DNA of 7,781 bases from Polyangiaceae bacterium. Its GTDB lineage: Bacteria; Myxococcota_A; Polyangia; Polyangiales; Polyangiaceae. Below the pieces are notes generated by a model, which had not been told where the DNA came from, searched no databases, and was given only the letters and a program-made list of their open reading frames with translations. The stretch is from positions 1 through 7,781 of the forward strand of contig JAICXU010000123.1 of the NCBI GenBank assembly GCA_025934595.1, read 5' to 3'. Below, piece after piece: positions 1 to 6,324 of the stretch. Made by a program: the position numbers and the translations under genes. How positions within the stretch are numbered: position 1 is the first letter of the stretch; each line of letters opens with the position of its first letter.

Positions 1-41
1 AGTCTAGCCTTTTTTTGGGGCTCGTCGAATTAACGCTCGAG

Positions 42-2630
42 TCATAGAGGTCCAATCAAAACCTCACGATCTTTCGCGCCGTTCGAGGGCCCCACGAGGC
101 CTCGGCGCTCCATCGTTTCCACGATGCGGGCGGCGCGGTTGTAGCCGAGGCCGAGCTTTCGTTGCAGCCACGAGGTCGAGCAGCGGCGCGTCTCGGCCAC
201 GATGCGCACCGCGTCGTCGTACATGACGTCTTGCTCGCCGTCGTCGTCGTCCTGCGCGGCGGCGTCGTCGTCGCGCGGCTTCAAGATGTTCTCGTCGTAG
301 ATGGGCTCGCCTTGGGTGCGAATGTGGTCGGTCACGGCCTGCACTTCTTCTTCCGTGATCATCGGACACTGCACGCGCTTCGTTTCATTGGTGCCATTCA
401 GCTTGATCAGCATGTCGCCGCGACCGAGCAGAAGCTCGGCGCCCTGCTCGTCGAGGATGGTGCGCGAGTCGACTTTTTGTGCGACGCGGAACGCGATGCG
501 CGTCGGGAAGTTCGCTTTGATCATGCCGGTGATGACGTCGACCGAAGGGCGCTGCGTCGCCAAGATCACGTGCATGCCTGCCGCGCGCGCTTTCTGCGCG
601 AGACGAGCGACGGCGGCTTCGACGTCCTTTCCTTGCTGCATCATCAAGTCGGCGAACTCGTCGACGACGATCACGATCAGAGGCAATTTCTCGGGCAACG
701 GTGCTTCGCCTTCGTCACTGCCCTTCTCCGGATTGAGCGCCTCGGGAAGCCCATTGTGATCTTTCGCGATGACCTGCTTCGGCAGAGGATTCTTGATCTC
801 GCCGGAGATCACGCGCGAGACCCAGTTGTTGTAGGTCGCGATGTTCTTCGTGCCCGCCGCCGCGAAGAGCTGATAGCGCCGCTCCATTTCGTCGACGGCC
901 CACTTGAGCGCGTTCGATGCTTGCTTCATGTCGGTGACGACCGGAAGGAGCATGTGCGGGATGCGATCGAACGGCGCGAGCTCGACGACCTTCGGATCGA
1001 TCATGAGGAGTCGCAGCTCCTCGGGCGATCGCCGGTAGAGGAGCGACGTGAGCATGACGTTGAGGCCGACCGATTTTCCGGCGCCCGTCGCACCGGCGAC
1101 GATCACGTGCGGCATGCTCGCGAGATCGGCGTAGACGGGCGAGCCGAGAATGTCGCGACCGAGAACCACCGGCAGCGGCGCATCGAGCGATTGGAATCTT
1201 CGATCCTCGACGAGATCACGGAGCGACACCGGCATGCGGCGCTCGTTCGGGAGCTCGAATCCAATCCGATTTTTTCCCGGAATCGGCGCCACGATGCGCA
1301 CTTTACGCGCGAGCGCGAGCGCCAGATCGTCGGCCAAAGAAGCCACCTTCGACACCTTCGTGCCCGCCGCCGGCGAGACCTCGAACGTCGCGACGGTCGG
1401 GCCCGGAAGAATGTCTTCGACCTTTCCTTGCACGCCGTAGTCCTGCAGCGTCTTGATGAGGAGCTCGGCGTTCTTGAGGAGCGTCTCGCGATCGACGGCG
1501 AGCGTCGGATCGATCTTTTGCGGGATCAAAAAGTCGATCGACGGCAGCTTGTAATTGTAAGCGCTCTTCTTCGCGTCGCTCTTCGCCGCCGCTTCTTCTC
1601 GCTTCGTGATCTTTTCTTTTTCGAGCGCGGCCGAGGTGTCGACGATCGTCGGCACGAGCTTCTCCTTTTGTTTCTTCGTCTTCGGCGGCGCGATGGGCTC
1701 ATCGAGCACGATCGCGGCGAGCGGCGGGTCGTCGGTGATCGGCGGCGGCGACGCGGGCAACGCCTCCGTCTTTTCTTTTTGCTCGCGTGGCTTTCGCGTG
1801 CGCTTCTTCGGCGCGGGGTCGATGTCGTTCTCGGCCACGACGTCGGCGATCGCTTCTTCGATCCCCGCTTCGAGCTCCATCACGGGCGGCGGATCGCTCG
1901 GACGCTCGACGGCGATGGTCGCGTCGTCACCCATCTCGCTCGCGATGTGCGGAAGCCGCGCTTGGCGTTCCGCTTCTTTTTTCTCGCGCTCCAAATCACG
2001 TGCTTTTTTCCAAGCAACGGCCACTTTCGTCGCGCCGTGCGCCGTCTTCTCCGCGCTCTTTTCGCCGAGCCGTCCGAACCAACGCATCAGCGCGATGAAC
2101 GAGAACGACGCGCGGCCGATGAGCACGAGGCCGAGACATGCGAATCCGACGATGAAGCTTCCGATCGTCGAGAAGAGCGAGCGCGAAAGCTCGCCGAACA
2201 ATTCACCGACGGCGCCGCTCGAGCTCATGTGACCGAACGCCGGGCGCGTCGGAAATCCGACTTGGACGAGCGACGCTGCGATCAAAAGAACGAGGAGATC
2301 GCCGGCGACGCGATGCGAGGTGACGAGGGTCTTTTTCCCGCGCACGTACGGGACGCCGAGCAGCACCGCTTCGAGCGGAATCGCCCACGCGACGATGCCG
2401 AGCGCCGACGCGACGCCGCGCGCGCACGCTTCTCCGACCGGGCCGACCCAATTCGCGCCGACGCTGACTCCCGCGTCGCTGGTCTCGAACGAGCCGAGCG
2501 CGAGACACGAGAAGAGCGCAAAGGTCCAAAGGACGAGAGCGAGCGCCTCGCGGCCACGGGCGAACGCATCGGGATCACCGCCAAGCACCGACGGCGCAGG
2601 ACGGCGCGGAGCAAACAAGGGAACGGACAT
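42..2630 (-). CDS. ftsK: DNA translocase FtsK (SpoIIIE/FtsK family), complete
   Basis: Membrane-anchored, ATP-driven double-stranded DNA pump that clears and sorts the chromosome terminus at the division septum. The protein is 862 aa. Four hydrophobic segments lie near residues 28-47, 72-95, 108-126 and 152-172, with the family-typical NWVGPVG after the first. A charged, Pro/Lys/Glu-rich linker covers about 185-355. The alpha/beta translocase core starts near YKLPS (360). Walker A is GATGAGKS (513-520, K519) and Walker B ends in VVDEFADL (D657, E658). The highly conserved LATQRPSVDVITG and SRTILDEQGAE blocks follow. An Asp-rich spacer precedes a C-terminal winged-helix gamma domain (about 801-862), which in this family reads orienting DNA sequences. 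The length is near SpoIIIE and shorter than E. coli FtsK, whose linker is longer. ATG at 2630 is chosen because MSVPLFAPRR precedes the first membrane segment; the frame stays open upstream but without FtsK-like sequence. No clear Shine-Dalgarno is seen. It is divergent from the lipoprotein gene. The family call is very safe. Confidence 0.97.
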   Translation of the reverse strand: MSVPLFAPRRPAPSVLGGDPDAFARGREALALVLWTFALFSCLALGSFETSDAGVSVGANWVGPVGEACARGVASALGIVAWAIPLEAVLLGVPYVRGKKTLVTSHRVAGDLLVLLIAASLVQVGFPTRPAFGHMSSSGAVGELFGELSRSLFSTIGSFIVGFACLGLVLIGRASFSFIALMRWFGRLGEKSAEKTAHGATKVAVAWKKARDLEREKKEAERQARLPHIASEMGDDATIAVERPSDPPPVMELEAGIEEAIADVVAENDIDPAPKKRTRKPREQKEKTEALPASPPPITDDPPLAAIVLDEPIAPPKTKKQKEKLVPTIVDTSAALEKEKITKREEAAAKSDAKKSAYNYKLPSIDFLIPQKIDPTLAVDRETLLKNAELLIKTLQDYGVQGKVEDILPGPTVATFEVSPAAGTKVSKVASLADDLALALARKVRIVAPIPGKNRIGFELPNERRMPVSLRDLVEDRRFQSLDAPLPVVLGRDILGSPVYADLASMPHVIVAGATGAGKSVGLNVMLTSLLYRRSPEELRLLMIDPKVVELAPFDRIPHMLLPVVTDMKQASNALKWAVDEMERRYQLFAAAGTKNIATYNNWVSRVISGEIKNPLPKQVIAKDHNGLPEALNPEKGSDEGEAPLPEKLPLIVIVVDEFADLMMQQGKDVEAAVARLAQKARAAGMHVILATQRPSVDVITGMIKANFPTRIAFRVAQKVDSRTILDEQGAELLLGRGDMLIKLNGTNETKRVQCPMITEEEVQAVTDHIRTQGEPIYDENILKPRDDDAAAQDDDDGEQDVMYDDAVRIVAETRRCSTSWLQRKLGLGYNRAARIVETMERRGLVGPSNGAKDREVLIGPL

Positions 2631-2672
2631 GTGGGATGGGGGCTCGTCGCACGCTACGACGGGCCCTCGGAC

Positions 2673-2711
2673 GCGGCCAAAAAAGCGGCCCAAAAAAACA
2701 TCGCCAAAAAA
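2673..2711. repeat. Imperfect tandem repeat of 12-14 bp with A-runs
   Basis: Three adjacent units share a GC-rich head and an A6-A7 tail: GCGGCCAAAAAA (2673-2684), GCGGCCCAAAAAAA (2685-2698) and CATCGCCAAAAAA (2699-2711). Two more degenerate units with shorter A-runs follow up to 2732. This is seen directly in the sequence. It may have arisen by slippage and may serve as curved DNA in the divergent promoter region; the function is inferred only. Confidence 0.5.
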
Positions 2712-2727
2712 CACCAGAAACCGGCTG

Positions 2728-2748
2728 AAAAACCGCGCATTTCGCGCG
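2728..2748 (-). terminator. Terminator-like hairpin read towards ftsK
   Basis: On the minus strand, CGCGC, a GAAAT loop and GCGCG form a 5-bp all-GC stem, followed after one G by TTTTT. This is the layout of a short intrinsic terminator. It lies about 100 bp upstream of the ftsK start. It could stop antisense transcripts leaving the lipoprotein gene, or act as an attenuator in an ftsK leader if the promoter lies upstream. The stem is short, so this may be chance in GC-rich DNA. Confidence 0.3.
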
Positions 2749-2789
2749 AGCTTCACGGTGCTTGGGAATCTCGCGGGCCGTGATGTACG

Positions 2790-4424
2790 ATGGCGCCCCT
2801 CATGCGTGCGATTTTGGGTCGATCGATTTGGGCTCGCGCTGCCTTCTCGGGTCTCGCGCTCGCGGGCGTCCTCGCGCTCGCGCCTTGCGTCTCCGGTTGC
2901 GCGGTGAGCGAGAGCGACGTGCATCGGTGGGAATCGACCGAGCAAGGTCCGCGAAAGCTCTACGCCGTCGTCACGCACGACAAGTACGCGTGGCCGCTCC
3001 GCGTCGAAGCCGCGATGTCGCTCATTCGCATGAAGCCGCGCGGCGGAAAAAATCTCACGATGCCGTATCTCATCGAAGGCGTGACCGACGACAGCGGCGC
3101 GCACGAAGGAGCGCTCATCGCGCTCTCGCCCGACGAGAGAAAGCGCATGGTCGAATCGCTCGCGCCCCAGCTCGTGCAAGGCATCGAAGCGCCGCCGCCG
3201 CCGAAAAATCCCGACGGCACGACGCCGCCGGATCCGTCGGTGCTCTACAAAGACGCGGCGTTCGCGATGATCTCGCACGACCCGCCGATCGTCACCGACG
3301 ACAAGATCAAGGCCGACTTGTCGACCGCGATCACGCAGTGGGCGATGGCGGATTTCGAAAACCGCCTCGACGTCTCGCAACAATACGGCGTCGAGCAGAC
3401 GTTCCGTTTCATCGGCCCGGCGTCGGTGAAGGGCCTCCCTGCGCTGCTCACGGAGAGCGCCTCGAAGATCGATCGCATGGCCGCGCTCATCCACGACCTC
3501 GGCGATCCCGACACGAAGCTCAAAGCTTCGCAGGCGCTCGTCACCATCGCGAAGAAGATCGACTCGCAAGACTGGATCAACAAGCAGACGCCGCTCGTGC
3601 AAGACGCGGACAATCGCGCGGGCCAGAAGGTGAATGCCGACCAGCTCAAAGCGCAGGTGAAACAGTACCAAGATCAAGAGCTGCAGAAGATCTTCAGCGC
3701 GATGAACAAAGTCGGCGGGCGTCCCGTCATCGATTACTGCCTCGATTTCGCGGCGGGCAAAGACAAGTCGGAAGACAGCCGAAAAGCCGCGCTCGCGGCG
3801 ATCGCCGGCAGCGTCGACAAGAACAACGCGCAAGACATCAATCGCCTCTTCGCGGTGGCGGCCGACGACGCGACGCCCGACGGCGTGCGCGATCTCGCGT
3901 TCCAACGTCTCGGCGAGCTGCCGAAGGAGCAGGTCGTTCCGAAGCTCTATCAATTGTTCGGCACGCAAAAATGGAAGGTGCGTTGGGTCGCGGCGTCGCT
4001 CGTGCTCAAGACACTGCCGACCTCGTCGCTCGGCGAGTTCATGTCGCATCTGCCGGGATCGCCCGCGACGAAAATGGGCATGACCGAGCCGATCTCCTAC
4101 GGCGGTCTCATCGCGAACATGGCGCAACCTGCCGGCGCGCCGAAGCCGCGCGACGCCGTCATGCCGTTCCTCTCGACGAAAGCGGTCGGCGCGAAGCTCA
4201 CCGCGCTCGGCTTTTTCTACAACGGGCGCAAAGCGGACATCGCGGTCGTGCAATCGCACGCCGACGACGCCGAGGCCGTTCCGAAGTGCGATCAGGCCGA
4301 CGACTGCGGCTGGCAATGCGACGTTCCGAAATCACCGGGCTCGGCCGACAAGGAATCGAAAGAGATCAAAACGGTCGGCGATTTCACGAAATATTGCGTG
4401 ATCCCTTCGATGAATGCGCCGTGA
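2790..4424 (+). CDS. Predicted lipoprotein with HEAT-like repeats, function unknown
   Basis: I do not recognise a named family. The 544-aa protein begins with a basic N-terminus and a hydrophobic stretch (about 18-32) ending in a lipobox-like VSGC, so Cys37 is the likely lipidated residue and the protein would be membrane-attached on the outer face of the inner membrane or in the outer membrane. The mature part is rich in amphipathic helices with HEAT/ARM-like pairs, clearest at about 66-100 (WPLRVEAAMSLIRMKP), 213-258 (DPDTKLKASQALVTIAKK) and 366-415 (VRDLAFQRLGELPKEQVVPKLYQLF then WKVRWVAASLVLKTL), which suggests a protein-binding solenoid. A Pro-rich loop lies near 132-150. The C-terminus carries C500, C506, C510 and C536, possibly two disulfides. 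ATG 2790 gives the longest product; ATG 2802 (MRAILGRS) would give an equally good signal peptide, and neither has a clear Shine-Dalgarno. It is divergent from ftsK, with no evident functional link. Confidence 0.85.
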   Translation: MAPLMRAILGRSIWARAAFSGLALAGVLALAPCVSGCAVSESDVHRWESTEQGPRKLYAVVTHDKYAWPLRVEAAMSLIRMKPRGGKNLTMPYLIEGVTDDSGAHEGALIALSPDERKRMVESLAPQLVQGIEAPPPPKNPDGTTPPDPSVLYKDAAFAMISHDPPIVTDDKIKADLSTAITQWAMADFENRLDVSQQYGVEQTFRFIGPASVKGLPALLTESASKIDRMAALIHDLGDPDTKLKASQALVTIAKKIDSQDWINKQTPLVQDADNRAGQKVNADQLKAQVKQYQDQELQKIFSAMNKVGGRPVIDYCLDFAAGKDKSEDSRKAALAAIAGSVDKNNAQDINRLFAVAADDATPDGVRDLAFQRLGELPKEQVVPKLYQLFGTQKWKVRWVAASLVLKTLPTSSLGEFMSHLPGSPATKMGMTEPISYGGLIANMAQPAGAPKPRDAVMPFLSTKAVGAKLTALGFFYNGRKADIAVVQSHADDAEAVPKCDQADDCGWQCDVPKSPGSADKESKEIKTVGDFTKYCVIPSMNAP

Positions 4425-4544
4425 CGCGATTCCTCGTGCGGAGAAGCGCGAGCATGGCCAGCGCCGTATTTGAGACTCGTTGCGACAAGCTGTGATTTTT
4501 TTTGGGTTTAGCTGTACTTTCCATCTCGAGGTGTCAGAGGCGCG
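4425..4544 (+). promoter_or_regulatory. Spacer with T8 run, probable promoter region of the FHA gene
   Basis: This 120-bp spacer is the most AT-rich part of the plus-strand run. It contains eight Ts (4496-4503) and two direct copies of AGCTGT at 4488-4493 and 4510-4515, whose starts are 22 bp apart, about two helical turns. No stem of useful length sits directly before the T-run, so a classical terminator for the lipoprotein gene is not supported. A TTGCGA at 4480-4485 resembles a -35 box, but I see no good -10 at normal spacing. An AGAGG at 4536-4540 lies four bases before the FHA start and probably serves as its ribosome binding site. No credible ORF lies here. Confidence 0.35.
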
Positions 4545-5363
4545 ATGAGCGGGGATCCGAATAAGAAAAGCTCCCGCATGTTCCAATGCCGCGACGTCCT
4601 GTGGGAGACGTTCGAGCAGATGGCGCGTGAGCTCGAGTGCAGCGTCGACTACCTGATCAACGAGGCGATGAAGCAGTACGCGCGGCAGCGCAGCTACCCG
4701 GCGCAGCAGCGCACGCCGTATCCGGCGCCCGTTCAAGACATGCGACGCGGCGACCCGGGCTCCATGCCACCGTCGCAGCCGCCGGCCGGATATTCCGCGC
4801 CGCCGCCGTCGATGCGCAACATGCCCGCCGCGCCCCTCCCGCCGCCGCCCCCGCGCGGTGGTCATGGTGGTGGTGGCCACAATTATCGCGCGCCCGCGCC
4901 CCTTCCTCCTCCGCCTCGCGGTGGTGGAGGCATGCACGGTCTGCCGCCGCCGCCGTCACGCGGCAGCATGCCGGTTCCTCAGCAAGCGCGCTCGGTGCCG
5001 CCGCCGGCTCGTTCCGTTCCGCCGCCGCTTCCTCGCGGTCACGGCGTCGGGGGCATGGGCTCGAACGGGTACTCGAATCCGCCGGGCCAGCTCTGGATCG
5101 TCTACCAAGGCGAAAAAATGCCGGTCACGAAGGATCGCTTCGTCATCGGCCGCGGCAAGCAATCGAGCGATCTCACGCTCAAAGATCCGAACGTCTCGCG
5201 TCAGCACGCGATGATCGAGTTCCAGAACGGCGTCTACTTCATGGTCGACATGGGATCGACCAACGGCGTCGAATACAACGGCCAGCGCATCGCTCGGAAG
5301 CAGATCGCCGAAGGCGACATCTTCAAGATCTGCGATCACGACCTCCGATTCACCTACAGATAG
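4545..5363 (+). CDS. Ribbon-helix-helix-like / Pro-Gly linker / FHA domain protein
   Basis: The 272-aa protein has three parts. Residues 12-48 (FQCRDVLWETFEQMAREL, then CSVDYLINEAMKQYARQ) look like a strand plus two helices of a ribbon-helix-helix DNA-binding unit. Residues 50-180 form a disordered linker with repeated PPPPRGG, PPPPSRG and VPPPARS patterns and Gly/His-rich runs. Residues 181-272 form an FHA domain with the hallmark residues G202-R203-G204, S218-R219-x-H221 and S238-T239-N240-G241. FHA domains bind phosphothreonine peptides, so a Ser/Thr kinase client or partner is expected, but none is encoded nearby. The RHH part would give dimerisation and possibly DNA binding. No signal peptide or membrane segment is seen, so it is cytoplasmic. 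ATG 4545 follows AGAGG by four bases. The FHA assignment is firm; the RHH assignment rests on pattern recognition, and the biological role is unknown. Confidence 0.92.
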   Translation: MSGDPNKKSSRMFQCRDVLWETFEQMARELECSVDYLINEAMKQYARQRSYPAQQRTPYPAPVQDMRRGDPGSMPPSQPPAGYSAPPPSMRNMPAAPLPPPPPRGGHGGGGHNYRAPAPLPPPPRGGGGMHGLPPPPSRGSMPVPQQARSVPPPARSVPPPLPRGHGVGGMGSNGYSNPPGQLWIVYQGEKMPVTKDRFVIGRGKQSSDLTLKDPNVSRQHAMIEFQNGVYFMVDMGSTNGVEYNGQRIARKQIAEGDIFKICDHDLRFTYR

Positions 5364-5368
5364 TCGGA

Positions 5369-5387
5369 CGCGCGCACGCTGCGCGCG
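5369..5387 (+). other. Strong GC stem-loop between FHA and PanE-like genes
   Basis: CGCGCGC (5369-5375) and GCGCGCG (5381-5387) pair perfectly around a five-base ACGCT loop. The structure starts five bases after the FHA stop codon and ends three bases before the GGAG ribosome binding site of the next gene. No T-run follows on either strand, so it is not a standard intrinsic terminator. It could protect the 3' end of the FHA message, pause polymerase, or limit ribosome access to the next gene. The pairing is visible in the sequence; the role is inferred. Confidence 0.6.
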
Positions 5388-5390
5388 ATT

Positions 5391-5394
5391 GGAG
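5391..5394 (+). promoter_or_regulatory. Ribosome binding site GGAG deciding the GTG start at 5401
   Basis: GGAG lies six bases before GTG 5401. This favours GTG 5401 over the in-frame TTG at 5389, which overlaps the stem-loop region and would add four residues before the family-typical KIAVVGAGALG. Confidence 0.75.
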
Positions 5395-5400
5395 CTCCAG

Positions 5401-6324
5401 GTGAAAATCGCGGTCGTAGGAGCGGGAGCCCTCGGCGCAGTCTATGGCGTGCGTCTCGCGATGATCGGCGAGCATGACGTCACGTTCGTCGTCCACGAAG
5501 CGCGCGCTCGAAGAGCGGCCCCGCTCTCGTTGCAACGCGTCGATGGAGAGGAAGACGCGCACACGCTCGACGCGCCTCGTTATGACACGAAGGTGCCGAG
5601 CGACACCGACGTGACGATCGTCACCGTGCGACAAGATCAGCTCGACGACGACCTCGTACGCTTGCTCGCGCCGTCGACCGCGCCCGTCGCGATCCTCACG
5701 CCGATGTTCCCCGACGATTTTTCGCGGCTCGTCACGAGCGTCGGCCCGCGCATTTTTCCGACGATGCCGAGCGTCGTTTCGTACGAGAAAAATGGGACGA
5801 TTCGTTATTGGTTGCCTCGCTCGGCCACGACGCAAATCGAGTCCGAGAACGCGCCGCCCGTGCTCGACGCGCTCGCGAGAGCTCTCACCGCAAGCGGCAT
5901 CGAAGCGCAAAAGAAAAAGGGCGTGCTCTCCGAAAATGTCGCGACGACGGTGAGCTTCATGCCGATCGCGTTCGCCATCGACGCGGCGGGCGGAATCGAT
6001 GCGCTGCTCGACGACGACGAAGCTTTCGAGCTCGCGCTCGAGGGCGTGAAAGAAGCACGCGAGCTCGCGAAAAAAATCGGGCAGCCGGCGACATGGGCCA
6101 ATCTTCTTCTGCACTTCGTGAACGGCTTCACGTTGAAAGCGGCAGTGAGCATGGCGAAGATGCGCTCGCCGGAAGCCGTGGCCTACGTCGAGGAGCATTT
6201 CGGACGAAAGCTGCACACGCAAAATCTGGGGATGGCGCGATGGATGGCAAACGCGGCCAAAGCGCAGGGCATCGAGGACGAGCACTTGCGTGCATTATAC
6301 AATAAGCTCGAGGCCGTACGATGA
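5401..6324 (+). CDS. PanE/ApbA-fold NAD(P)-binding protein, atypical catalytic residues
   Basis: This 307-aa protein has the length and fold pattern of the ketopantoate reductase family, which reduces 2-dehydropantoate with NADPH in pantothenate synthesis. The N-terminal Rossmann motif is intact: VKIAVVGAGALGAVYG with G7, G9 and G12. The C-terminal half is helical, as in the family. The PanE active site is not recognisable. The usual HNGMG-type segment is replaced by LTPMFP (about 99-104), the catalytic Lys segment reads VLSENVATT (175-183), and the segment expected to carry the active-site Glu reads LHTQNLGM (271-278). A true panE function is therefore unlikely; another 2-hydroxyacid or 2-oxoacid oxidoreductase activity, or a non-catalytic nucleotide sensor, is possible. 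GTG 5401 is set by GGAG six bases upstream. The stop overlaps the next start by four bases, so the pair is coupled. The family call is firm, the substrate unknown. Confidence 0.88.
   Translation: MKIAVVGAGALGAVYGVRLAMIGEHDVTFVVHEARARRAAPLSLQRVDGEEDAHTLDAPRYDTKVPSDTDVTIVTVRQDQLDDDLVRLLAPSTAPVAILTPMFPDDFSRLVTSVGPRIFPTMPSVVSYEKNGTIRYWLPRSATTQIESENAPPVLDALARALTASGIEAQKKKGVLSENVATTVSFMPIAFAIDAAGGIDALLDDDEAFELALEGVKEARELAKKIGQPATWANLLLHFVNGFTLKAAVSMAKMRSPEAVAYVEEHFGRKLHTQNLGMARWMANAAKAQGIEDEHLRALYNKLEAVR
6310..6313 (+). promoter_or_regulatory. Ribosome binding site GAGG for the Fe-S gene
   Basis: GAGG lies seven bases before ATG 6321, inside the end of the PanE-like gene. With the ATGA overlap (6321-6324) it supports both re-initiation and direct initiation on one message. 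Confidence 0.65.

Larger units (their letters stand above)
2631..2789. promoter_or_regulatory. Divergent control region with A-tract ladder
   Basis: This 159-bp spacer between ftsK (minus) and the lipoprotein gene (plus) must hold the promoters of both unless one gene is transcribed from further away. Five A-runs lie on the plus strand at 2679-2684, 2692-2698, 2706-2711, 2718-2720 and 2728-2732. They are embedded in imperfect repeats such as GCGGCCAAAAAA followed by GCGGCCCAAAAAAA. Centre-to-centre spacing is about 13.5, 13.5, 10.5 and 11 bp, so only the last three runs are close to helical phase. Such A-tracts in GC-rich DNA can bend DNA or act as UP-like elements. I could not identify convincing -35/-10 pairs for either gene. 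A TACGAT at 2786-2791 overlaps the first possible lipoprotein start and would fit only if the later ATG at 2802 is used. Confidence 0.45.

Noticed and set aside
1..41. T7 run (9-15) and imperfect inverted repeat downstream of ftsK as an ftsK terminator.
   Set aside because: For ftsK transcription the run reads as A rather than U, and the pairing is imperfect. If it belongs to a plus-strand terminator, the hairpin would lie outside the window.
232..282. GTC/TCG-rich simple repeat near the 3' end of ftsK.
   Set aside because: It encodes the Asp-rich spacer before the gamma domain and is a normal variable linker.
162..2783. Long plus-strand open frame antisense to ftsK.
   Set aside because: Its product is dominated by Arg, His, Asp and Glu, as expected for the complement of a GC-rich gene, and it has no recognisable domain.
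2631..4316. The ftsK reading frame stays open on the minus strand far upstream of 2630, antisense to the lipoprotein gene.
   Set aside because: The extension is Arg/Glu/His-rich shadow sequence without FtsK similarity. The FtsK N-terminus with its membrane segments begins naturally at 2630, and the sense strand carries a well-formed lipoprotein gene.
2762..4495. Long plus-strand frame overlapping the lipoprotein gene.
   Set aside because: It is Arg/Ala-rich shadow sequence. The alternative frame gives a signal peptide, a lipobox and helical repeats.
4496..4503. T8 run as an intrinsic terminator of the lipoprotein gene.
   Set aside because: I could find no stable stem directly upstream; the only nearby pairing is about three base pairs.
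4853..4880. GGT-rich stretch in the FHA gene as a DNA repeat element.
   Set aside because: It encodes the Gly/His-rich linker in frame and is explained by low-complexity protein sequence.
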